This document shows, piece by piece, positions 19,508 to 29,440 of a stretch of DNA of 64,000 nucleotides; positions within the stretch are counted from its first letter, which is position 1; every line of letters starts with the position of its first letter. The stretch spans positions 4,216,001 to 4,280,000 of the forward strand of contig NZ_CP006568.1 in NCBI RefSeq assembly GCF_000517405.1, in the 5' to 3' direction. A program made the translations under genes and the position numbers. The notes below the pieces were generated by a model. It was not told the origin of the DNA and did no database searches. It saw nothing but the letters and a program-made list of their open reading frames with translations. The DNA is from Candidatus Sodalis pierantonius str. SOPE (GTDB lineage Bacteria; Pseudomonadota; Gammaproteobacteria; Enterobacterales; Enterobacteriaceae).

Positions 19508-19543
19508 CCCGCCGGGATTAAAAAAGCAGTGGCGGGATTTTTT
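19508..19543 (+). terminator. terminator after ubiI
   Basis: Stem CCCGCC (19508-19513) with GGCGGG (19531-19536), followed by ATTTTTT, 58 bp after the ubiI stop. The remaining 260 bp to gcvT hold no gene; they must contain the gcv promoter, and I could not assign GcvA or Lrp sites with confidence. Confidence 0.75.
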
Positions 19544-19806
19544 GTGATTAAACTTTCCTTTTACCCGTTGCGATGCCTGTTTCGTGCGCCGAAATCTGCT
19601 TTTATGCAGCATAATATCGCGCCTGGCTTTCCTTACCTTTCACGTAGCTTTTCCTTCGGTTGATAATTTAAGTTATGGTTTCCACCGCCGTTCAATGGTA
19701 AGTTCTGCCTAAAGGTATCGTTTGCGTCAGCCCTCTTTACCCGCCCGGGCAGAGGCTTGGAGCGCTTCGGTAGTTATCTGTCTTCCCATTGAGTAAGAGA
19801 GAAAAG

Positions 19807-20907
19807 ATGGCTCAGCAGACCCCGTTGTATGAAGAGCACCTCGCGTGCGGCGCCAAAATGGTGGATTTCCACGGCTGGATGATGCCGCTCCACTACAGTT
19901 CCCAACCGGATGAACATCATCAGGTGCGGCGCGATGCCGGCATGTTCGACGTGTCCCATATGACCATTGTCGACTTAGCGGGGCCGTGCACCCGTGATTT
20001 TCTGCGCCATCTGCTGGCCAATGATGTCGCCAAGTTGACAGTGCCCGGTAAAGCGCTTTACACCGGCATGCTCAACGCTTCCGGCGGGGTGATAGACGAT
20101 CTTATCGTCTATTTCCTTTCCGAAACCGAGTTCCGCCTGGTGGTGAATTCCGCCACCCGTGACAAAGACGTTGAGTGGATCACTCGTCACGCCGAACGCT
20201 ACCAGGTGGCGGTAACCGTGCGCGACGATCTCGCCCTGATTGCGGTGCAGGGGCCGCAGGCGCAAAACAAAACGCAGACGCTGTTCACCCCGCAACAGCG
20301 TCAGGCGGTGGCCGGAATGAAACCGTTTTTCGGCGTGCAGGCCGGTAATTTGTTCATCGCTACCACCGGCTATACTGGGGAGGCGGGCTATGAGATTGCG
20401 TTACCCGCCACGCAGGCCGCGGATTTCTGGCTGCTGCTGCTAGCGGCCGGCGTGAAGCCCTGTGGACTGGGCGCGCGCGATACTTTGCGCCTGGAGGCGG
20501 GAATGAACCTTTACGGCCAGGAAATGGACGAAGGCATTTCTCCGCTCGCGGCCAATATGGGTTGGACCATTACCTGGCAGCCTGAGGACCGCGATTTCAT
20601 CGGGCGCGAGGCGCTGGAGGCCCAGCGCGCCGCCGGCGACGGCGAGCAATTGGTCGGATTGGTGATGTCCGAAAAAGGCGTATTGCGCAATGGCCTGCCG
20701 GTCCATTTCACCGACGTCTCCGGCAATATGCAGCAAGGCATCATCACCAGCGGCTCGTTTTCGCCCACTTTGGGCGTCAGCATTGCGCTGGCGCGAGTGC
20801 CGGCCGGTATCGGCCAGCAGGCGATAGTGTTAATCCGTAACCGCGAAATGCCGGTTAAGGTCACCAAACCCGGTTTTGTGCGCGCCGGTAAAACGGTTGC
20901 GCAATAA
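19807..20907 (+). CDS. gcvT: glycine cleavage T protein (aminomethyltransferase)
   Basis: Tetrahydrofolate-dependent component of glycine cleavage. The start MAQQTPLYEEHLACGAKMVDFHGWMMPLHY at 19807 equals the E. coli start; the ATG at 19789 is rejected. 366 residues. Conserved DVSHM, LNASGGVIDDLIVY (catalytic Asp) and TTGYTGEAGYEIALP, and the C-terminal barrel (NREMPVKVTKPGFVR), are present. Intact, but the P protein of the same operon is broken, so the complex cannot decarboxylate glycine. Confidence 0.97.
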   Translation: MAQQTPLYEEHLACGAKMVDFHGWMMPLHYSSQPDEHHQVRRDAGMFDVSHMTIVDLAGPCTRDFLRHLLANDVAKLTVPGKALYTGMLNASGGVIDDLIVYFLSETEFRLVVNSATRDKDVEWITRHAERYQVAVTVRDDLALIAVQGPQAQNKTQTLFTPQQRQAVAGMKPFFGVQAGNLFIATTGYTGEAGYEIALPATQAADFWLLLLAAGVKPCGLGARDTLRLEAGMNLYGQEMDEGISPLAANMGWTITWQPEDRDFIGREALEAQRAAGDGEQLVGLVMSEKGVLRNGLPVHFTDVSGNMQQGIITSGSFSPTLGVSIALARVPAGIGQQAIVLIRNREMPVKVTKPGFVRAGKTVAQ

Positions 20908-20933
20908 CTAACTTTGTCATAGTGAGGATGGCG

Positions 20934-21329
20934 ATGAGCAATGTGCCGACAGAATTAAAATATACCGCATCCCATGAGTGGGTGTTAAACGAAGGCGACG
21001 GCGTTTATTGTGTCGGGATTACCGAACATGCGCAGGAGCTGCTAGGCGATATGGTGTTCATGGATCTGCCGGAAGTTGGCGCCTCGTTCTCCGCCGGCGA
21101 AGATTGCGCCGTGGCGGAATCGGTAAAAGCTGCGTCGGATATCTATGCGCCCATCAGCGGCGAAATTGTGGCGGTGAACGACGATCTCGACGGATCGCCG
21201 GAGCTGGTCAACAGCGCGCCTTATACCGATGGCTGGCTGTTTAAGATCAAATCCGCCGATGAAAGCGAAGTGAACGAATTGCTCGACGCTGCCGCTTATC
21301 AGGCTGCCATCGACGAAGAAGACGAATAA
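20934..21329 (+). CDS. gcvH: glycine cleavage H protein
   Basis: Lipoyl carrier of the glycine cleavage system. The start MSNVPTELKYTASHEWV at 20934 matches E. coli; upstream in-frame ATG codons at 20922 and 20928 are less likely. 131 residues. The lipoylated lysine is in AVAESVKAASDIYAP at about residue 64. It may still serve as a lipoyl relay even though gcvP is dead. Confidence 0.97.
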   Translation: MSNVPTELKYTASHEWVLNEGDGVYCVGITEHAQELLGDMVFMDLPEVGASFSAGEDCAVAESVKAASDIYAPISGEIVAVNDDLDGSPELVNSAPYTDGWLFKIKSADESEVNELLDAAAYQAAIDEEDE

Positions 21330-21407
21330 CGCTGACGCCGCGACCGCCGGGGCGCCTTTTGCGATTACCCTTTTTCGGTCCCATGCCCGATGCAGGAATT
21401 GTTGTCC

Positions 21408-24199
21408 ATGACCCAGACTCTCAGCCAGCTTGAACATCATGACGCCTTCATAGCCCGTCATATCGGCCCTTCCGCGCCGCAACAGGCAGATATGCTTGCC
21501 GCCGTGGGCGAGCCGACGACGGAAGCGCAGGCGCTGGCCGAGCTAAAGGCTATCGCCAGTCAGAACCAGCGCTACAAATCCTTTATCGGCATGGGCTATA
21601 GCGCGGTGGTAACGCCGCCCGTTATTCTGCGCAATATGCTGGAAAACCCGGGCTGGTACACCGCCTACACACCCTATCAGCCCAAGGTATCCCAGGGCCG
21701 GCTTGAAGCGCTGCTCAATTTTCAACAGCTGACGCTGGATCTGACGGGTCTGGACATCGCTTCCGCCTCGCTGCTGGATGAAGCCACTGCGGCGGCCGAA
21801 GCCATGGTGCTCGCCAAGCGCGCCAGCAAGTTGAAACAGGCCAATCGCTTTTTCGTCGCCGACGATGTGCATCCGCAAACCCTGGATGTCGTGCGCACCC
21901 GCGCCGGCACCTTTGGCTTTGAGCTGGTGATCGATAAGGCAGAGGCGGCGCTGGAGCACCCCGATCTCTTCGGCGTGCTGTTACAGCAGGTGGGCACCAC
22001 CGGCGAGCTGCATGACTATCGCGCGCTAATTGCCGAGCTCAACAGCCGCAAAATCATCAGCTGCGTGGCGGCGGATATGCTCTCGCTGGTGCTGCTGGCC
22101 GCGCCCGGCGCGCAGGGGGCCGATGTGGTGTTCGGTTCGTCGCAGCGTTTCGGCGTGCCGATGGGGTACGGCGGCCCGCACGCGGCGTTTTTCGCCGCCC
22201 GCGATGAGATGAAGCGCGCCATGCCGGGGGGCGGATTATCGGTGTTTCCCACGACGCCGCCGGCGATATCGCACTGCGCATGGCGATGCAGACGCTCGAG
22301 TAGCATATTCGCTGCGAGAAAGCGAACTCGAACATTTGTACTTCACAGGTGTTGCTGGCCAATATCGCCGGCCTGTATGCGGTCTATCACGGTCCGCAGG
22401 GGCTGCAACGCATCGCGGGGCGTATTCACCGGCTGACAATGATTCTGGCGCAGGGGCTGCGCGACGCCGGGCTGACGCTCAGGCACGATTGTTGGTTCGA
22501 TACCCTGACCGTCGAGGTGGTCGATAAAGCGGGGGTGCTGGCGCGCGCCGATGCCGCCGGCATCAATTTGCGCAGCGACATCCATGGCGCGGTGGGCATC
22601 ACCCTTGATGAAACGACCGTGCGTGAAGATATGCAAACCCTCTGGCAGGTGGTGACGGGCGCCACGGGCACTCTGGTAATCGATGCGCTAGACGCCGGCT
22701 GCGGCGACGTGATCCCGCAGGAGCTGCTGCGCACTATGCCAATCCTAACCCACGAGGTGTTTAACCGCTACCATAGCGAAACGGAAATGATGCGCTATAT
22801 GCACCGGCTGGAGCGCAAGGATCTGGCGCTGAACCAGGCGATGATCCCGCTCGGATCTTGCACGATGAAGCTTAACACCGCCGCCGAAATGATCCCTATC
22901 ACCTGGCCGGAATTCGCCGAGCTGCATCCTTTCTGCCCCCCGGAGCAGGCGGCGGGATACCAGCAGATGATCGCCCACCTGTCGCGCTGGCTTATCCAAC
23001 TGACCGGCTACGATGCCCTGTGCATGCAGCCGAACTCCGGCGCCCAGGGTGAATATGCCGGCCTGCTGGCGATTCGTCGTTATCATGAGAGCCGTAATCA
23101 AGGCGAGCGTCATATTTGTCTTATCCCTAGCTCGGCCCACGGTACCAACCCGGCGTCGGTGCAGATGGCCGGCATGTCGATCACCGTGGTGGCCTGCGAT
23201 AAGAATGGCAACATTGATTTGCACGATTTGCGCGCCAAGGCCGAGTAGGCAGGCGAGCAACTGTCTTGCATTATGGTGACCTACCCCTCGACCCACGGCG
23301 TCTATGAAGAAACCATCCGTGAAGTGTGCCAGATTGTCTATCAGTACGGCGGGCAGGTCTATCTGGACGGCGCCAACATGAATGCGCAGGTGGGGATCAC
23401 GTCGCCGGGCTATATCGGCGCCGATGTATCGCATCTCAATTTACATAAAACCTTCTGCATTCCCCACGGCGGCGGCGGCCCGGGCATGGGCCCCATCGGC
23501 GTGAAGGCGCATCTGGCTCCGTTCGTCCCCGGTCATTCGGTGGTGGAACTGGACGGCGTTTTAACCCGCCAGGGTGCCGTCAGCGCCGCGCCGTTCGGCA
23601 GCGCGTCGATCTTACCCATCAGTTGGATGTATATCCGTATGATGGGCGCGGAAGGATTAAAATAGGCCAGCCAGGTGGCGATTCTGAACGCCAATTATAT
23701 CGCCAGCCGGTTGCAGCAGACTTATCCGGTGCTGTATACCGGACGCGATGGCCGGGTGGCCCACGAATGTATCCTGGATCTTCGACCGCTGAAAGAGGCC
23801 ACCGGCATCAGCGAAATGGACATCGCCAAACGCCTGATCGACTATGGTTTCCACGCCCCCACCATGTCTTTCCCGGTGGCCGGTACGCTGATGGTCGAGC
23901 CCACCGAATCGGAAAGCCAGCTGGAGCTCGATCGCTTCATTGAGGCGATGCTGGCAATCCGCGCCGAAATCCAGCAGGTGGCGGACGGCATCTGGCCGGC
24001 TGACGATAATCCGCTGGTGAACGCGCCCCATACCCAGCGTGAACTGGCCGGCGAGTGGCGCCATCCGTACGATCGGCAGGTTGCGGCGTTCCCGGCCGAG
24101 TATGGCGATAAATACTGGCCGGCGGTGAAGCGGTTGGACGATGTTTATGGCGACCGCAATCTGTTTTGCTCCTGCGTGCCCATCGGCGATTATGCCTAA
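21408..24199 (+). pseudogene. gcvP: glycine dehydrogenase (P protein), many lesions
   Basis: PLP-dependent decarboxylase of glycine cleavage. The start MTQTLSQLEHHDAFIARHIGPS is at 21408. Lesions seen: an in-frame loss of about 25 residues after MLAAVGE relative to E. coli; a frameshift at a G6 run (about 22227-22232, MPGG where MPGRIIGVS is expected); TAG at 22301-22303 in the new frame (REQHIR in E. coli, so CAG to TAG); TAG at 23246-23248 (AKAEQAG, CAG to TAG); TAG at 23663-23665 (GLKKASQ). Matching segments continue between and after, including the PLP-lysine motif HLNLHKTFCIPHGGGGPGMG, to FCSCVPIGDYA at 24199. Dead while gcvT and gcvH remain open. Confidence 0.96.
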
Positions 24200-24375
24200 G
24201 CGTCACGGCTAGGCGCCGACGGGCGCCGCGCGCAAGCCTGCCGGCATAAAGCGATTTAACATTACGCCTGTGGCCGCACGTCCAGGCCCGCCGGAAACCC
24301 ACCGTTAAGCGGCGCCCTCCGGTCGGTATGCCGCCGATAAACATTGTCCCGGCGAGGATGTCGTCAGTCGCTGCG

Positions 24376-24984
24376 TTATTTTAGCCAGCCTTGCTGCTGC
24401 GCCTGCTGCAGGTGCCGGCTGAGATGCGTCCACAGCGCCGGATAGACATCGGCGATAAACGCGTTGCATGTCAGCACCTGTTCGAGGGTAATGCCGTTCT
24501 CGATCCAGCTCTGCCCCTGGTTGTGCAGGTTCATCAGCACCGGCATTAGCCTATCGATCATCAGGGCGAAACGGGCGCTAGGGGTTTCGCCCGCCTCATA
24601 CTCCAGCCACAATTCATGAAACTGGCGACGCTGCGGCGTCGGCAGCAGCCCGAACAGCCGCTGTGCCGCCTTTGCTTCCATCGCGTGAACCGCCTCGCGC
24701 CCCGCGAGATCGTAAACCAGCACGTCGCCGGCGTCGATTTCGGCGATGTCGTGAACCAGCGCCATCTGCGTCACGCGAGTGATATCGACGCCGTCGTCGG
24801 CATAGGGGGCCAGGGCCATCACCGCGACCGCAAAGTGCCAACTGTGCTCCGCGGTGTTCTCCTGTCGTTGGGTACCAAGTACTTTGGTGCGGCATTGTAT
24901 GCTTTTAAGCTTATCAATTTCGATTAAGAAAGCGACAACTTCGGTCAGTCCGTCGAAAGCCAGCGCGGGTGGTGTTGCAGCCAT
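24376..24984 (-). CDS. HD-domain phosphohydrolase
   Basis: Member of the HD_3/YfbR-like metal phosphohydrolases (5'-nucleotidase-like). The motif order is H in ENTAEHSWHFAV, then ALVHDIAEIDAGDV (the HD pair), then a distal Asp in ALMIDRLMPVLMNL. The start at 24984 (MAATPPALAFDGLTEVVAFLIEIDKLK) has a GGGG ribosome site; earlier in-frame starts at 24999 and 25029 exist. About 202 residues. The substrate is not predictable from sequence. It lies convergent to the gcv operon. Intact. Confidence 0.8.
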   Translation of the reverse strand: MAATPPALAFDGLTEVVAFLIEIDKLKSIQCRTKVLGTQRQENTAEHSWHFAVAVMALAPYADDGVDITRVTQMALVHDIAEIDAGDVLVYDLAGREAVHAMEAKAAQRLFGLLPTPQRRQFHELWLEYEAGETPSARFALMIDRLMPVLMNLHNQGQSWIENGITLEQVLTCNAFIADVYPALWTHLSRHLQQAQQQGWLK

Positions 24985-25191
24985 CAGATTCCCCGGCATA
25001 ATCCATTTGAGCGGCCTAGTGTAGGCCAAATCACCCGTGAATTCGACCGGAATAGCCGCGCCCTGGACGGCGCGCCTTTACAATTCCTCACGGTTTATTT
25101 CAGCGTACACATGTACACCGAATAGACTGTCGATTACCCTATACACTGCGCGCGCGGACGAACGCATCATCAAGCGGAGGTAAGATAATCC

Positions 25192-25842
25192 ATGAGAAAC
25201 AAACCATTAGCCAAAATCTACTCCTTGGCGGAAGAGATAGCCAATAGCGTCAGTCACGGCGTGGGGGTGATCTTTGGTATTGTAGGTCTGGTTCTCATGC
25301 TTAATCAGGCCGGCGAAGCCGGAGCCACCGCGCTCGCGGTGACCAGCTACAGCCTTTACGGCGGCAGTATGATCCTGCTGTATCTGGCTTCGACGCTTTA
25401 CCACGCCATCCCCCATCCACCGGCAAAATGCTGGCTGAAGAAGGTCGACCACAGCGCGATTTACCTGTTGATCGCCGGCACCTATACGCCGTTTTTATTG
25501 ATAGGCCTGGCCTGGCCGCTGGCCAAATGGCTGATGGTGGTCATCTGGGTGATGGCGGCGGTGGGCGTCCTGTTCAAACTGGTGTTTGCGCATCGCTTTC
25601 GCGCTATCTCCATCATCACGTATTTAACCATGGGCTGGTTATCGCTGGTGGTCATTTATCAACTGGTGCAACGTTTACCCGCGGGTGGGGTGGCGCTACT
25701 GGCGGCGGGAGGCGTGGTTTACTCGCTGGGCGTGGTGTTTTACGTATGGGATCGGATACCGTTTAACCATGCGATATGGCATGGCTTTGTGTTGGGAGGA
25801 ACCGTTTGTCACTTTCTGGCAATCTATTTGTTTGTTGCCTGA
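25192..25842 (+). CDS. yqfA: hemolysin III/PAQR family membrane protein
   Basis: 216-residue inner-membrane protein with about seven hydrophobic segments. The family motifs are N-terminal EEIANSVSHGVGVI, STLYHAIPH with DHSAIYLLIAGTYTPF in the middle, and FNHAIWHGFVLGGTVCHFLAIYLF at the end; these His, Asp and Ser residues form the metal site of PAQR proteins. The GGAGG ribosome site is optimal. E. coli YqfA (TrhA) affects membrane energetics. Intact. Confidence 0.92.
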   Translation: MRNKPLAKIYSLAEEIANSVSHGVGVIFGIVGLVLMLNQAGEAGATALAVTSYSLYGGSMILLYLASTLYHAIPHPPAKCWLKKVDHSAIYLLIAGTYTPFLLIGLAWPLAKWLMVVIWVMAAVGVLFKLVFAHRFRAISIITYLTMGWLSLVVIYQLVQRLPAGGVALLAAGGVVYSLGVVFYVWDRIPFNHAIWHGFVLGGTVCHFLAIYLFVA

Positions 25843-25952
25843 CCCGCCGCGTTTTCCGGCCGGCAGCCCCTTGCCGGCCATGTCTGTTCACCCGCCGCGC
25901 AAGTTACCGGAGCCGCTTTCCCGGGTCGGGCGCCTCAGCGGCGCGCGGCAGG

Positions 25953-26939
25953 TCACTCGCCGATAACGTACGGCAGCGGACGCACGGCCAACGCGCCGGC
26001 GTCGTCGTCGCGTACTCGTAGCTGGCTGTCAGGCGCCAGATCGTTATTCAGCACCGCTTGTATCCAGACGCTGCTATCTTCCAGCTGGCAGGCCGCCAGC
26101 ACCGTACCGGTTCGCCGCCAATTGTCGCCCAGTTTGAGTTCCAAATCGTCGCCGGCGGCGGGAAGATGGCCGGCTTTGCCCGCCAGCCAGTACAGGGCGC
26201 GTTTATTGGCGCCGCGATATTTGGCGCGCGCCACCATTTCCTGACCGGCATAGCAGCCTTTATTAAAGCTAATGCCGTCCAACGCCTGGACGTTGGCCGC
26301 CTGAGGGATGAACTGTGCGCCGTTGGCGCTGTCGATAACCGGATAGCCTGCCTCGATATCCAGCGCCAGCCATTGCCGACTGTCGTTTAGCTGGGCCTGG
26401 CCCTCCAGCTTGTGTTGCAGCGCGTCGCGCACCGCCGGCGTGGTGATAAGCAGAAAGCGCGGCGCCGGCAAATTGAAAAAGAGCAGCGTTGTGTCCTGGT
26501 GATGCGCCACCGGACGCGCCGCATCGGGGACGCTAGCGAAAAGTCCGCCGAGCGCCGCCTGCGCTTGAAAACCCGCTACGCCGAGTAATACCGCCTCGTC
26601 ATCGGCGGCGATGGTGGTTTTGGAGAAAACGGCATACTTTTTTAATTCCGCGAGCTGGCTATTGCGCACGCTGCGCCGTTCGATTAAGGCCATGCCCTCC
26701 TGGTGATGAAAGACGCACAGGTGGCTGAACATTTTGCCCTTGGCATCGCAATGGGCGGCAAAGCTGAAGCGATCGGCCTCCAACGAGGCCACATCGCAGG
26801 TCAACTGGCCCTGTAAATATTTAACGTTGTCCGGCCCATTAAGGGTGATCAACGCCCAATCCTCCAGTGAAATGAGCGTCAGCGGCAGATGGCTGGAGGG
26901 CGACGGCAAACGCGGAGGGAAAGGAACTTCAGATGACAT
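25953..26939 (-). CDS. ygfZ: folate-binding tRNA-modifying protein YgfZ
   Basis: 328 residues, a GcvT-like fold that binds folate and helps Fe-S enzymes such as MiaB. The hallmark KGCYAGQEMVARAKYRGANKR, with the key Cys, is at about 225. The N-terminal part (DWALITLNGPDNVKYLQGQLTCDV) is typical of the family. Divergent from sdhE across about 210 bp. Intact. Confidence 0.95.
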   Translation of the reverse strand: MSSEVPFPPRLPSPSSHLPLTLISLEDWALITLNGPDNVKYLQGQLTCDVASLEADRFSFAAHCDAKGKMFSHLCVFHHQEGMALIERRSVRNSQLAELKKYAVFSKTTIAADDEAVLLGVAGFQAQAALGGLFASVPDAARPVAHHQDTTLLFFNLPAPRFLLITTPAVRDALQHKLEGQAQLNDSRQWLALDIEAGYPVIDSANGAQFIPQAANVQALDGISFNKGCYAGQEMVARAKYRGANKRALYWLAGKAGHLPAAGDDLELKLGDNWRRTGTVLAACQLEDSSVWIQAVLNNDLAPDSQLRVRDDDAGALAVRPLPYVIGE

Positions 26940-27151
26940 GGAACGGTCCTATCAGTAGTCTGACAATAGCCTAATGGTAAAAGACCGCCTGGGGTTTGCA
27001 AGCGGATCTTGCCTTAGGTTTTTGGTGATACGTGCCCGGTGCGGAATAAAGCGCGCAGAACATGTCGAAATGTGTCGTTTTATCTCATGTGGCAGGACAA
27101 AACGGGGTAAACTAGCCGCAGTACGTAGGGTGTATGAGGGTAAAGTAAAAC

Positions 27152-27418
27152 ATGGATATCACCAATAAAGCGAGGATCCATTGGGCCTGCCGACGCGGCA
27201 TGCGCGAGCTGGATATCGCCATTATGCCGTTCTTTGAACAGGATTTTGACGCCCTGGATGACCAGGACAAGCGGCGCTTTGTCCGGCTGCTGGAGTGTGA
27301 CGATCCCGATCTGTTTAACTGGTTGATGAATCACGGCCAGCCTGACGATCGCGAATTGCAGCAAATTATCTCAATGATACAAACGCGAAACAAAGCCCGT
27401 GGCCCTTTGGCGATGTGA
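27152..27418 (+). CDS. sdhE: FAD assembly factor SdhE
   Basis: 88-residue protein that promotes flavin attachment to succinate dehydrogenase. The RGMRELD motif (RGxxE) is at residues 15-21 in RIHWACRRGMRELDIAIMPFF, followed by the five-helix fold including LLECDDPDLFNWLMNHGQPDD. It overlaps the start of cptA, as in E. coli ygfYX. Intact. Confidence 0.95.
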   Translation: MDITNKARIHWACRRGMRELDIAIMPFFEQDFDALDDQDKRRFVRLLECDDPDLFNWLMNHGQPDDRELQQIISMIQTRNKARGPLAM

Positions 27419-27806
27419 TATTCGGGTCTCTTGGCGCACTTAGCTTTGCTCGCTGGCGTTTTACGGGATCCTGATAATGCTGATTCTGCTTTCTCCCTGG
27501 CCGGAGAATTACGGGCTGGTGTAGTTGACGCTGGTGCTGGTAGTGGTGTTTGAGTGCATCCGCAGCCAGCGCAATATCATGTCCTGCCGTGGCGAGCTGG
27601 TGCTGATGAGCGACAGCAGTATTCAATGGCATCGCGAGGAGTGGACCTTTACCCGCAAAGCCTGGATGCTCAAGGGCGGCGTATTGCTCAGCCTGCGTAA
27701 AGCCGGCGGCACGCGGCGCCGGCGTCTGTGGCTGGCGGCGGACAGCATGGACGGCCGGGAATTTCGTCACCTGCGCCAGCTGCTGGCGCGACAGACCGGG
27801 TCTTAG
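27399..27806 (+). pseudogene. cptA: CptA (YgfX) membrane protein, two amber stops
   Basis: Small inner-membrane protein of the sdhE operon. Reading from GTG at 27399 gives VALWRCDIRVSWRT, then TAG (27441-27443), then a hydrophobic segment to ENYGLV, TAG (27522-27524), and LTLVLVVVFECIRSQRNIMSCRGEL to LWLAADSMDGREFRHLRQLL. E. coli has RVSWRAQW and TPLWMVLLSL at these places, consistent with CAG to TAG and TGG to TAG. Only the C-terminal part is open from an ATG (27525). Confidence 0.85.
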
Positions 27807-27845
27807 CGTGGAGGCGGGGGCGGCGAACCCTCCGCTGTCGCGGGG

Positions 27846-28364
27846 TTACAGCAGCGCCGCCATTTCTGTCAGGATCTGCTCACACCACTGTTGCAGCCGC
27901 TGCTCGCTCAAATCGTATTGATTCACTTCATCCAGCGCCAGGCCGACAAAATGGTTGCCGTCGGGGGTGACGGCTTTCTGGCTGGTAAACTCGTAGCCGT
28001 CGGTGGGCCAGTAGCCGATGAAGCTGGCGCCCAGCGGTTGCAGAACATCGTGAAGGTAGCCCAGCGCATCCAAAAACCATTCGCCGTAACCCAATTGATC
28101 CCCCATACCGTAGAGCGCGATAATTTTACCGCGCAGGTCGAGGGTTGAGAGCTGCGGCCAGAGGGCCTCCCAGTCTTCCTGAATCTCGCCGAAGTCCCAG
28201 GTGGGGATGCCAAGAATCAGGATAGTATAGTCCGCCATGCGCTGCACCGGGACATCTTTTAGGTTATGCAGATCTACCAGCTCCGCTCCGAGAATATCGC
28301 GGATTTTCTCGGCGGCCATCTCAGTATAGCAGGTGCTGGAGCCATAAAATAAACCGACTTTCAT
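27846..28364 (-). CDS. fldB: flavodoxin 2
   Basis: 172-residue FMN electron carrier. N-terminal MKVGLFYGSSTCYTEMAAEKI is the FMN phosphate loop; ILGIPTWDFGEIQEDWE and LYGMGDQLGYGEWFLDALG bind the flavin ring. Convergent with cptA and divergent from xerD. Intact. Confidence 0.95.
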   Translation of the reverse strand: MKVGLFYGSSTCYTEMAAEKIRDILGAELVDLHNLKDVPVQRMADYTILILGIPTWDFGEIQEDWEALWPQLSTLDLRGKIIALYGMGDQLGYGEWFLDALGYLHDVLQPLGASFIGYWPTDGYEFTSQKAVTPDGNHFVGLALDEVNQYDLSEQRLQQWCEQILTEMAALL

Positions 28365-28465
28365 CTCTCATGTTACTCTTGCAAACAACCTAATAGCGTC
28401 AAGTGTACCAGATTTGACGGTATGTCAGGCATAATGTCGTCTGCCGCCCCATACAGGAGTCAGAT

Positions 28466-29365
28466 ATGGAACAACCGGATGTCGTCATTATTGAGCAGTT
28501 TCTTGATGCCCTATGGCTGGAACGCAATTTGGCGGAAAACACGCTGGCCTCCTATCGTCTTGACCTGCAGGCGCTCGCGGCCTGGCTACGGCGTCAGCAG
28601 CGCGACTGTCTAAGCGCGAGCGCGGTGAATTTGCAGGCCTTTCTTGCCGATCGCCTCGATCATGGCTATAAGGCCACCAGCTCCGCCAGGCTACTTAGCG
28701 CCACGCGCCGGTTTTTTCAGTATCTGTACCGGGAAAAGCTGCGCACCGACGATCCCAGCGCCGGTATTTCGGCGCCCAAATTGCCGCAACGATTGCCTAA
28801 GGATCTCAGCGAGGCGCAGGCCGGCGATTTACTGGCGGCGCCGACCATTGCCGATCCCGTCGAGCTACGCGATAAGGTCATGCTGGAGGTGCTCTATGCC
28901 ACCGGTTTGCGGGTGTCCGAGCTGGTGGGGCTGACTCTGTCGGACGTGAGTCTGCGACAGGGCGTGGTGCGGGTGATTGGTAAAGGGGATAAGGAGCGGC
29001 TGGTGCCATTGGGGGAAGAGGCGGTATACTGGATTGAGTATTATCTGGAACATGGCCGTCCGGCGCTGACCCATGGTCAAAGTCTGGACATTTTGTTCCC
29101 CAGCAACCGCAGCCGCAAAATGACCCGCCAGACATTCTGGCATCGCATCAAACATTATGCCATCCTGGCGGGCATTGACAGCGAGCGGCTCTCCCCCCAT
29201 GTTTTGCGGCACGCCTTTGCGACCCATTTACTGAACCACGGGGCGGATTTGCGCGTGGTGCAGTTGCTGCTGGGACATAGCGATCTTTCGACGACGCAGA
29301 TCTACACCCATGTCGCCACCGAGCGGCTGAAGATTATCCATCTGCAGCATCATCCCCGCGCCTGA
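28466..29365 (+). CDS. xerD: site-specific tyrosine recombinase XerD
   Basis: Chromosome dimer resolution at dif together with XerC. 299 residues. Catalytic residues are visible: Arg in ATGLRVSELVGL, Lys in VIGKGDKERLVPLG, His and Arg in HVLRHAFATHLLNHG, His in LLGHSDLSTTQIYTH with the nucleophile Tyr. It is the housekeeping copy in its ancestral place between fldB and dsbC, not a mobile integrase. Confidence 0.97.
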   Translation: MEQPDVVIIEQFLDALWLERNLAENTLASYRLDLQALAAWLRRQQRDCLSASAVNLQAFLADRLDHGYKATSSARLLSATRRFFQYLYREKLRTDDPSAGISAPKLPQRLPKDLSEAQAGDLLAAPTIADPVELRDKVMLEVLYATGLRVSELVGLTLSDVSLRQGVVRVIGKGDKERLVPLGEEAVYWIEYYLEHGRPALTHGQSLDILFPSNRSRKMTRQTFWHRIKHYAILAGIDSERLSPHVLRHAFATHLLNHGADLRVVQLLLGHSDLSTTQIYTHVATERLKIIHLQHHPRA

Positions 29366-29440
29366 GCGGTGGAATTGAAACGAATTTCAGGCGTATGAAT
29401 GCGCCGGCCCCGACCCGGGTGTTTAGATAAGGATTAAACT

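Noticed and set aside
19551..19806. Glycine riboswitch before gcvT
   Set aside because: No tandem aptamer consensus could be found; enterobacterial gcv operons use GcvA/GcvR instead.
28466..29365. Tyrosine recombinase as sign of a phage or island
   Set aside because: Sequence and neighbours (fldB, dsbC, recJ) identify the housekeeping XerD.
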